Below are positions 1 to 5,312 of a DNA stretch of 6,983 bases, one piece after another. The notes below the pieces were generated by a model. It was not told the DNA's origin. It ran no database searches and was given only the letters and a program-made list of their open reading frames with translations. The stretch is from an uncultured Novosphingobium sp. (GTDB lineage Bacteria > Pseudomonadota > Alphaproteobacteria > Sphingomonadales > Sphingomonadaceae): the NCBI GenBank assembly GCA_937897535.1, contig CALCQB010000371.1:1-6983 (forward strand), written 5' to 3'. The translations under genes and the position numbers were made by a program. How positions within the stretch are numbered: position 1 is the first letter of the stretch; each line of letters starts with the position of its first letter.

Positions 1-1737
1 AGCACGCCTGCACCAGCGGGAGCCGCAGACTATCTCGATGCCCTCGCCTGGCGGATGCTCGAGCAGTCCGCCGAAGGCGCAACCTCGCTGGGGATCGACA
101 AGGGCGCGCACAGCGGCCTGCGCAGCAAGCTGGGCGATCGCTCTGCCGCCGGGCAAGCCCAGGTCGCCGCGCTGCTGCGCGAGGGCCTGAAGGGTGCCGC
201 CCGCTACGATGGGGCGTCGCTCGATCCTGCGACCCGCACCAGCCTGGCCGTGGTCAAGAGCGCGTTCTCGGTCGGGCTCGATGGGCTGGCCCTGCCCTAT
301 GGCGATGTCGCGGTGGGCGGCTGGCGCAATACGCCCTACGTGGTGATCCAGAACGTCGGAGCCTACCTCGATACCCCGCGCTTCCTCGACAGCGAGCACC
401 CGGTGGCCGACGCCAGTGATGCCGAGGCGTACCTCGCCCGGCTGGCCGCATTCCCAGCCCAACTCGATGGCGAGCTGGAGCGACTGGCTTCGGCCGGGCG
501 GATCGGCGCGATTGCGCCATCGTTCCTGCTCGACAAGGCAATCCGGCAAATGGAGATGACCCTGCAGGACGCGCAAGGCGGCGGCGGACTGGTCGATTCG
601 CTGGTCAGGCGGACCGCCACAATCCCCGGCGACTGGGGCACCCGCGCCCGTTCGCTCGCCACCGGACCGGTCGCAGCCGCACTTGGCCGGCAGCTGGCCG
701 AGCTCAAGGCCCAGCGCGCGAGGGCCAGCGATCACGCCGGGCTGTGGGCCCGCCCGCGCGGCGATGAATGGTACGCCTGGGGCCTGCGCGCAAGCACCAC
801 CACCCGCCACAACCCGGACGAGGTCCACCGGATGGGGCTCGACGCGCTCAAGGAGCTGGGCGCCCGGATGGACCCGATCCTGCGCGGCCTGGGCTATACC
901 ACCGGGACCGTGGGCGAGCGGATGACCGCGCTGGGCAAGGACCCGCGCTTCCTGTTTCCTGAAAACGACGCTGGCCGGGCCGAAGTGATCGCGACGATGC
1001 AGGGCAAGATCGACTTCATCCGGACCAAGCTGCCGCAGGCCTTCCGCACCCTGGTCAAAGGCAACCTCGAAATCCGCCGCCTGCCGCTGGCCGAGGAAGC
1101 CGGGGCGGCAGGGGCCTATGGCGGGGCGGGTTCGATCGACGGGACCGTGCCGGGCAAGATCTGGCTCAACCTCGGCGATGTCAGCCGCCACTCGCGCTAT
1201 TCGGTCGCCACGCTGGCCTTCCACGAGGGCATCCCCGGCCACGTCTGGCAGGGCGAATATGCCAACCGCCTGCCGCTGATCCGCACCCTGCTGGCCTTCA
1301 ATGCCTATTCGGAGGGCTGGGCGCTCTATGCCGAGACGCTCGGCGACGAACTGGGGGCTTATGAGGGCGATCCGGTCGGCCAGCTGGGCTATCTGCAGTC
1401 GATCGCGTTCCGGGCCTGCCGCCTGGTGGTCGACACCGGGCTCCACGCCAAGCGCTGGACCCGCGCGCAGGCGATCCAGTGGTTCGCCGAAACCAACGGG
1501 TCCGGGCTGGCCGAGGTCACGCCCGAGGTTGATCGCTATTGCTCGTGGCCGGGCCAGGCCTGCGGTTACAAGATCGGCCACAGCGAGATCCTGGCGCTGC
1601 GCGCGCGGGCCAGAGCCGCGCTCGGGGCGAAGTACGACCTGCGTGATTTCGACGATGCCGTCGTGACCGGCGGCAATGTCCCGCTGGATGTGCTGGGCCA
1701 GAATGTCGCGCGCTATATCGCCGAAACGAGGCGATAA
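1..1737 (+). CDS. DUF885 family protein, putative zinc metallopeptidase (5' end outside window)
   Basis: The reading frame is open from base 1, so the gene is cut by the left edge; 578 residues are visible. The ATG at 55 is probably internal, because the residues before it (a YLDALAWRMLEQ segment) look like the conserved start of the DUF885 domain. The core has HEGIPGH (visible residues 408-414, bases 1222-1242) followed 24 residues later by SEGWALYAE with Glu at 438. This HExxxGH...E layout resembles a gluzincin zinc site. Further family-like blocks are VDTGLH (to residue 482), WPGQACGYKIG near 516-526 and the C-terminal GGNVPLDVLGQNV. Members are about 600 residues, often exported or lipid-anchored, and presumed peptidases with no well-defined substrate. 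Any signal peptide would lie outside the window. The family call is firm; zinc binding and peptidase activity are inferred. It has no visible functional link to its neighbours. Confidence 0.9.
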   Translation, partial: STPAPAGAADYLDALAWRMLEQSAEGATSLGIDKGAHSGLRSKLGDRSAAGQAQVAALLREGLKGAARYDGASLDPATRTSLAVVKSAFSVGLDGLALPYGDVAVGGWRNTPYVVIQNVGAYLDTPRFLDSEHPVADASDAEAYLARLAAFPAQLDGELERLASAGRIGAIAPSFLLDKAIRQMEMTLQDAQGGGGLVDSLVRRTATIPGDWGTRARSLATGPVAAALGRQLAELKAQRARASDHAGLWARPRGDEWYAWGLRASTTTRHNPDEVHRMGLDALKELGARMDPILRGLGYTTGTVGERMTALGKDPRFLFPENDAGRAEVIATMQGKIDFIRTKLPQAFRTLVKGNLEIRRLPLAEEAGAAGAYGGAGSIDGTVPGKIWLNLGDVSRHSRYSVATLAFHEGIPGHVWQGEYANRLPLIRTLLAFNAYSEGWALYAETLGDELGAYEGDPVGQLGYLQSIAFRACRLVVDTGLHAKRWTRAQAIQWFAETNGSGLAEVTPEVDRYCSWPGQACGYKIGHSEILALRARARAALGAKYDLRDFDDAVVTGGNVPLDVLGQNVARYIAETRR

Positions 1738-1817
1738 ATTCAGGTATGCCACCAACGGCTTCGTGGTAGTCTGAGTCCATGCAGGGGAGCCGCGCCGGTA
1801 CGAGTCGCGGTCTGTTA

Positions 1818-1823
1818 CAGGAG
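1818..1823 (+). promoter_or_regulatory. Ribosome binding site of the DUF3597 gene
   Basis: CAGGAG lies 8 bases before the ATG at 1832 and fixes that start. The rest of the 94-bp gap after the DUF885 gene holds two weak dyads: ACC-A-ACG/CGTGGT at 1751-1767 (loop GCTT, one bulged A) and CCGCG/CGCGG at 1790-1810, which ends just before this site. Neither is followed by a T-run, so neither looks like a terminator. Two GAGTC sites (1773, 1802) are also present. I see no convincing -35/-10 pair. Confidence 0.7.
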
Positions 1824-1831
1824 TTTGTTCC

Positions 1832-2194
1832 ATGTCGTTTTTTGGTAAGATCAAGGACGCGATTTTCGGCAAGAAGGCCGAAGCCGCCACCCCGCCCGCT
1901 GGCGCCCCCGCCATCCCGATGGCTGAAGCCGCTCCGGCACCCGAACCGGTTGACGTCGAAGCCAGCCTCAGCGCGATGCCCGGCGCAGCTGGCCTCAATT
2001 GGCAGAGCTCGATCGTCGATCTGATGAAGCTGGTCGGGATCGATGCCAGCTACGAAAACCGCAAGGCGCTGGCGCACGAACTGGGCGATGCCGATTATTC
2101 GGGTTCGGCCGAGGAAAACATCGCGCTGCACAAGGCGGTGATGAAGGGCCTCGCCGAAAACGGCGGCCGGGTTCCGGCCTCCATGCTCGACTGA
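1832..2194 (+). CDS. DUF3597 domain-containing small protein
   Basis: A 120-residue protein of unknown function. The N-terminus MSFFGKIKDAIFGKK (1-15) is a short basic amphipathic segment with no signal peptide or membrane span. Residues 16-45 are an Ala/Pro-rich, probably disordered linker. The conserved DUF3597 domain fills 50-120: LNWQSSIVDLMKLVGID (55-71), a charged helix ending in AHELG (81-85), IALHKAVMKGLAENGG (97-112) and the terminal VPASMLD. The start is fixed by CAGGAG at 1818-1823. The protein is probably cytoplasmic; the basic amphipathic end could touch the membrane, but that is speculation. The gene lies 94 bp after the DUF885 gene and converges on the YidB-like gene, with a shared terminator between them. 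The family call is confident; the function is unknown. Confidence 0.88.
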   Translation: MSFFGKIKDAIFGKKAEAATPPAGAPAIPMAEAAPAPEPVDVEASLSAMPGAAGLNWQSSIVDLMKLVGIDASYENRKALAHELGDADYSGSAEENIALHKAVMKGLAENGGRVPASMLD

Positions 2195-2211
2195 GCCTTT
2201 CCCGAGCAGAC

Positions 2212-2247
2212 AAAAGGGCTCCGCACCGCAAGGTTCGGAGCCCTTTT
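2212..2247. terminator. Bidirectional intrinsic terminator between convergent genes
   Basis: A perfect 12-bp inverted repeat pairs 2212-2223 (AAAAGGGCTCCG) with 2236-2247 (CGGAGCCCTTTT). Inside it are one mismatch (C2224/T2235), three more pairs (2225-2227 with 2232-2234) and a GCAA tetraloop (2228-2231), a stable GNRA type. The run of five T at 2244-2248 gives a U-tract for the plus-strand transcript, and the run of A at 2212-2215 gives one for the minus strand. It starts 17 bases after the DUF3597 stop and lies 18 bases beyond the YidB-like stop, so it serves both. Confidence 0.93.
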
Positions 2248-2265
2248 TGTTGCTTCGTGGAGGAC

Positions 2266-2625
2266 CTACTTCTTGCCGAACAGCCCTGCGGCCATCCCGG
2301 CGAGATCGTTGAGCGGGTTGCCGTCGCCGTCCTTGTCAAGCTGCCCCAGCAGACCCGAAGCGATCGGGCTGTCCTGCAACATCTGGGCATATTGGCCGAG
2401 CGATGATTCACCGCCGATCTGGGCGACGATCTGGTTGAGCGTGCCGGTATCGAGCCCGGTCTTGGCGGCGGCCCCGGCGATCGTATCCCCCGGCTCGCCG
2501 TGGCTCTGGCCCAGCGCGGCGATCGCCTTTTCGGCCGTGGCTGGATCGATCCCGAGCTTGGCGGCCATGTTGCCGACGTCGGCGTGCTCACCCAACTGAC
2601 CGAGGATGCTGTCAAAAATACCCAT
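2266..2625 (-). CDS. YidB/DUF937-like small protein
   Basis: A 119-residue protein. The frame stays open further upstream, but ATG at 2625 is chosen because AAAGGAG (2633-2639) sits 7 bases before it and because MGIFDSILGQLG is the usual type of start in this family. Two related helical units appear: AAKLGIDPATAEKAIAALGQ (21-40) and AAKTGLDTGTLNQIVAQIGG (53-72). After a Gly/Ser/Gln-rich stretch comes LDKDGDGNPLND (96-107), which looks like the first part of an EF-hand calcium loop but lacks the acidic twelfth residue. The end is a Gly-rich hydrophobic tail, LAGMAAGLFGKK. There is no signal peptide or clear membrane span. YidB-type proteins have no settled function. The gene lies 91 bp downstream of pckA on the same strand, so readthrough from pckA is possible. 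The family call is good and the role unknown. Confidence 0.85.
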   Translation of the reverse strand: MGIFDSILGQLGEHADVGNMAAKLGIDPATAEKAIAALGQSHGEPGDTIAGAAAKTGLDTGTLNQIVAQIGGESSLGQYAQMLQDSPIASGLLGQLDKDGDGNPLNDLAGMAAGLFGKK

Positions 2626-2632
2626 GCTGCGA

Positions 2633-2639
2633 CTCCTTT
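2633..2639 (-). promoter_or_regulatory. Strong ribosome binding site of the YidB-like gene, inside a short dyad
   Basis: Read on the minus strand this is AAAGGAG, 7 bases before the ATG at 2625; it decides the start of the gene. It sits in an interrupted palindrome at 2634-2645 (TCCTT-TC-AAGGA on the plus strand). In mRNA this could form a 4-bp hairpin with a 4-base loop that masks the site. The pairing is short and may be chance. Confidence 0.75.
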
Positions 2640-2689
2640 CAAGGAAGCCGGCAGCATGGACCTCTGCGGCAGCGGGACAAAGCTCAATC

Positions 2690-2709
2690 TCCTGCCAGAA
2701 TCGGCAGGA
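2690..2709 (-). other. Hairpin just after pckA, lacking a U-tract
   Basis: A perfect 7-bp inverted repeat pairs TCCTGCC (2690-2696) with GGCAGGA (2703-2709) around a 6-base loop. It begins 7 bases beyond the pckA stop codon. No T-run follows on the minus strand, so it is not a standard intrinsic terminator. It could be a weak terminator, an mRNA 3'-end stabiliser, or a processing point between pckA and the YidB-like gene. Confidence 0.5.
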
Positions 2710-2716
2710 CTCAGGC

Positions 2717-4324
2717 TCAAGCCGCCTTGGGGGCCGAATCCAGCACGCCTTGGTCGACGTAGTCGGCGAACTGGGCGAAATTTTCGACGAACTTGCCGAC
2801 AAGTTCCTGTGCGGAGTTGTCGTAAGCCTCAGGATCGGCCCAGGCACCGCGCGGATCGAGCAGCTTGCTGTCAACGCCCGGAACGGCAACCGGCACTTCA
2901 AAGCCGAAGTTCGGGTCCTTGCGGAACTCGGCATCGTTGAGGCTGCCGTCAAGCGCGGCGTTGAGAAGTGCGCGGGTCGCCTTGATCGGCATGCGGTGGC
3001 CGACGCCATACTTGCCGCCGGTCCAGCCGGTGTTGACCAGCCAGCACTGCGCCCCGCCCCGGGCGATCCGCTCCTTCAGCAGATTGCCATAGACGCTCGG
3101 ATGACGCGGCATGAAAGCGGCGCCAAAGCAGGTCGAGAAGGTCGCTTCGGGCTCGGTCACGCCGATTTCGGTCCCGGCGACCTTGGCGGTGTAGCCCGAC
3201 AGGAAATAGTACATCGCCTGGTCGGCGGTCAGCCGCGCGATCGGGGGCAGCACGCCAAAGGCATCGGCGGTCAGCATGACCACGTTCGACGGCGCCGGGC
3301 CGAGGTTCTTTTCCGAGACGTTCGGAATGAATTCGATCGGATAGGCCCCGCGGGTATTCTCGGTCTTGCCGGCATCGGCGAAATCGAGCTCACGGGTGTC
3401 CTCGTCCATCGCGACGTTTTCGAGGATCGTGCCGAACATCTTTGTGGTGGCATAGATTTCGGGCTCACCCTCGGGCGAGAGATTGATCATCTTGGCGTAG
3501 CAGCCGCCTTCGAAATTGAACACCGCCTGGTCCGACCAGCCATGCTCGTCATCGCCGATCAGCGTGCGGCTGGCGTCGGCCGACAGCGTGGTCTTGCCGG
3601 TGCCCGAAAGGCCGAAGAATATCGCGCTCTTGCCATCGGGGCCAATGTTGGCGCTGCAGTGCATCGGCATCACGCCTTGGGCGGGCAGCAGGAAATTGAG
3701 CAGGCCGAACACGCCCTTCTTCATCTCGCCCGAATATTCGGTGTTGCCGATCAGGATCAGCTTTTCGGAAAAGTTGACCGCGATCACCGTATCGCTGCGG
3801 CACCCGTGGCGCGCCGGGTCAGCCTTGAAACTGGGCAGGTTGATGATCGTGTATTCGGGCGCGAAGCTGGCGAGTTCGCCCGCCGAGGGGCGGACCAGCA
3901 GCGTGCGGATGAACAGGCTGTGCCAGGCCATCTGCGTGATCACGCGCACGTTGACCCGGTATTCCGGTTGCGAGCCGCCGAACAGGTCGGCAACGTAGAG
4001 TTCCTGCTGATCGGCCAGCGCCGCCAGGAAATCGGCCTTGAGGTTGTTCCAGTGCTCACCCGCCATCGGCTGGTTGATCGCACCCCAGTTGATCGTGTTC
4101 TCGGTCACGGCATCGCGGACGATATACTTGTCCTTGACGCTGCGCCCGGTGAACTTGCCCGTATCGACCAGCAGCGCACCGTGGCGGGTCAGCTTGCCCT
4201 CGCCGCGTTCGATCGCATGCTCGACCAGCGCGGCAGTGCCGAGGTTGGCGTGGATCGTGGCGCTGGTGGTGAAGCCCTGCTGCGCGAGCGGGGTGGAAAG
4301 CGATGCGGTCAAGGCGGTCTCCAT
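2717..4324 (-). CDS. pckA: Phosphoenolpyruvate carboxykinase (ATP), EC 4.1.1.49
   Basis: Converts oxaloacetate and ATP to PEP, CO2 and ADP, the first committed gluconeogenic step; cytoplasmic. From ATG at 4324 the protein has 535 residues, normal for ATP-type PckA (about 530-540). Visible active-site parts are MKKG with Lys202 and MPMHC with His222 (metal and substrate ligands in the family), the P-loop GLSGTGKTT with Lys244, GDDEHGW (257-263, kinase-2 aspartates), ENTRGAYP with Arg325, and the C-terminal WTGGKYGVGHRM block. The frame stays open another 41 codons to a TTG at 4447, but that stretch contains the predicted promoter and is not PckA-like. No Shine-Dalgarno sequence is visible before 4324. 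The gene is divergent from chvI; in Agrobacterium pckA is also beside chvG-chvI and acid-induced. The YidB-like gene lies downstream on the same strand. The opposite strand is open across the whole gene, which codon use explains. Confidence 0.97.
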   Translation of the reverse strand: METALTASLSTPLAQQGFTTSATIHANLGTAALVEHAIERGEGKLTRHGALLVDTGKFTGRSVKDKYIVRDAVTENTINWGAINQPMAGEHWNNLKADFLAALADQQELYVADLFGGSQPEYRVNVRVITQMAWHSLFIRTLLVRPSAGELASFAPEYTIINLPSFKADPARHGCRSDTVIAVNFSEKLILIGNTEYSGEMKKGVFGLLNFLLPAQGVMPMHCSANIGPDGKSAIFFGLSGTGKTTLSADASRTLIGDDEHGWSDQAVFNFEGGCYAKMINLSPEGEPEIYATTKMFGTILENVAMDEDTRELDFADAGKTENTRGAYPIEFIPNVSEKNLGPAPSNVVMLTADAFGVLPPIARLTADQAMYYFLSGYTAKVAGTEIGVTEPEATFSTCFGAAFMPRHPSVYGNLLKERIARGGAQCWLVNTGWTGGKYGVGHRMPIKATRALLNAALDGSLNDAEFRKDPNFGFEVPVAVPGVDSKLLDPRGAWADPEAYDNSAQELVGKFVENFAQFADYVDQGVLDSAPKAA

Positions 4325-4396
4325 GGGATTTGCGTGAGGTGCCAGCCCGGGCGGCCAACGCCTTTCCGCATACGAATGCAGTGAATTCGAGAGCGG

Positions 4397-4425
4397 CGCA
4401 TAGTCGAGCCGCCCGATTCCGTCAA
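4397..4425 (-). promoter_or_regulatory. Predicted sigma-70 type promoter of pckA
   Basis: On the minus strand, TTGACG (4425-4420) and TATGCG (4402-4397) are separated by exactly 17 bases. Transcription would start near 4390, giving a leader of about 65 bases before the ATG at 4324. A GANTC site (GATTC on the plus strand, 4415-4419) directly abuts the -35 box inside the spacer. A dyad GCGGC-N10-GCCGC (4393-4412) straddles the -10 box and could be an operator, although such 5-bp arms are easy to find in GC-rich DNA. The prediction rests on hexamer match and spacing only. Confidence 0.55.
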
Positions 4426-4488
4426 ATCGCCACATTTCCGCGCGCAAAACCTATTGTTTCAGCGCCTTGAGCCCGGCTTTCAAGCCAA

Positions 4489-4517
4489 TTGCCGTTCCCG
4501 GAGTTAACGGCTAGGCC
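4489..4517 (+). promoter_or_regulatory. Weak candidate promoter of the chvI-chvG-hprK operon
   Basis: TTGCCG (4489-4494) and TAGGCC (4512-4517) are 17 bases apart, about 50 bases before the chvI ATG. The -35 is reasonable but the -10 matches the consensus poorly, so an activator or another promoter class is possible. No good Shine-Dalgarno sequence precedes chvI. Confidence 0.25.
4491..4511. promoter_or_regulatory. Inverted repeat in the pckA/chvI divergent region, candidate operator
   Basis: A perfect dyad, GCCGTT (4491-4496) with AACGGC (4506-4511), has a 9-base spacer and a 15-base centre-to-centre distance. A second smaller dyad, GGCTT-TC-AAGCC, lies just to its left (4475-4486). Both are in the 241-bp gap between divergent genes, where a regulator binding site is expected. 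The larger dyad covers the spacer of the candidate chvI promoter. I cannot assign a binding protein; ChvI itself is one candidate, although OmpR-type regulators usually prefer direct repeats. Confidence 0.4.
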
Positions 4518-4565
4518 AAGCGTCCCTGCCCCGATGCCGGTGAAAGCGATTCCCGCCCAGCAATC

Positions 4566-5312
4566 ATGGCCGATTCCCCCGCTCCTCTCACCGCCTTGCC
4601 GCAACAGGTCATCGCCCTGGTCGATGACGATCGCAACATCCTGACCACGGTTTCGATCGGGCTGCAGGCCGAAGGTTTTGCCACGCGGGTCTATGCCGAT
4701 GGCGAGACCGCGCTGAAAGCGCTGCTCGACAATCCGCCCGACCTGGTGGTCTGCGACATCAAGATGCCGCGGATGGACGGACTCGAACTTCTCCAGAAGC
4801 TGCGCGCCAAGACCGGGCTGCCGCTGATCTTCCTGACCAGCAAGGACGAGGAGCCGGACGAGGCACTCGGCCTCGCCCTGGGCGCGGACGATTATATCGC
4901 CAAGCCGTTCAGCCAGCGGCTGCTGGTCGCGCGGATCCGGGCGATCCTGCGCCGCGCCGATCTGGTCCGGACCGAGGCCGATGCCGCACCGGACGAGTCT
5001 GAACCCGAGCCTGCGATCGCGCGCGGGCGGCTTGAAATGGACCCGACCCGGCACCGGGTTGCCTGGGCCGGGCAGCCGGTATCGCTGACCGTGACCGAAT
5101 TCCTGATCCTCGAGGCGCTGGCGGCCCGCCCGGGCGTGATCAAGAACCGCAACCAGCTGATGGATGCCGCCTACAGCGACGATGTGTTCGTCGACGATCG
5201 CACGATCGACAGCCACATCAAGCGCCTGCGCCGCAAATTCCGGGCGGCCGATCCGCAGTTTTCGGCGATCGAGACGCTCTACGGTGCCGGCTATTCGTTC
5301 AACGATGTCTGA
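4566..5312 (+). CDS. chvI: ChvI-type response regulator (OmpR family)
   Basis: DNA-binding response regulator of the ChvG/ChvI two-component system; cytoplasmic, 248 residues. The receiver domain (about 14-131) has the acidic pocket DDD (20-22), phosphoacceptor Asp64 in VCDIKMPRMDG, switch Thr91 in LTSKDE and Lys113 in the KPF motif. A short acidic linker leads to the winged-helix effector domain (about 150-248), with TVTEFLILEAL, the recognition-helix region DDRTIDSHIKRLRRKF, and the closing GAGYSFND hairpin. ATG at 4566 is the only start giving a normal N-terminus; no clear Shine-Dalgarno sequence precedes it, so leaderless or weakly initiated translation is possible. It overlaps chvG by 8 bases and is divergent from pckA. 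The symbol rests on family features plus the chvG, hprK and pckA neighbours. ChvI orthologues control envelope, acid and exopolysaccharide genes; the regulon here is unknown. Confidence 0.92.
   Translation: MADSPAPLTALPQQVIALVDDDRNILTTVSIGLQAEGFATRVYADGETALKALLDNPPDLVVCDIKMPRMDGLELLQKLRAKTGLPLIFLTSKDEEPDEALGLALGADDYIAKPFSQRLLVARIRAILRRADLVRTEADAAPDESEPEPAIARGRLEMDPTRHRVAWAGQPVSLTVTEFLILEALAARPGVIKNRNQLMDAAYSDDVFVDDRTIDSHIKRLRRKFRAADPQFSAIETLYGAGYSFNDV

Noticed and set aside
1751..1767. Hairpin after the DUF885 gene as a terminator
   Set aside because: The stem is about 6 bp with a bulge, and no T-run follows.
2626..3009. Upstream extension of the YidB-like gene into pckA
   Set aside because: The extra residues are pckA read in another frame; a strong ribosome binding site and a family-typical start support 2625.
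4309..4371. Possible 20-residue leader peptide (MRKGVGRPGWHLTQIPWRPP) overlapping the pckA start
   Set aside because: It has no Shine-Dalgarno sequence, no codon run suggesting attenuation and no alternative hairpins around it; a short open frame like this is expected by chance.
2606..4384. 592-codon open frame on the plus strand opposite pckA, as a real gene
   Set aside because: Its protein has no recognisable motif and is Arg/Ala/Gly-rich, it covers a certain pckA gene, and its openness follows from the rarity of TTA, CTA and TCA codons in pckA.
4325..4447. N-terminal extension of PckA by 41 residues from TTG at 4447
   Set aside because: The added residues are not PckA-like, PckA from 4324 already has normal length, and the extension would run through the predicted promoter.
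5164..5304. Upstream extension of chvG into chvI
   Set aside because: The added 47 residues are chvI out of frame, Ser/Arg/Thr-rich, and unlike any sensor kinase N-terminus; the overlapping ATG at 5305 is typical of this operon.
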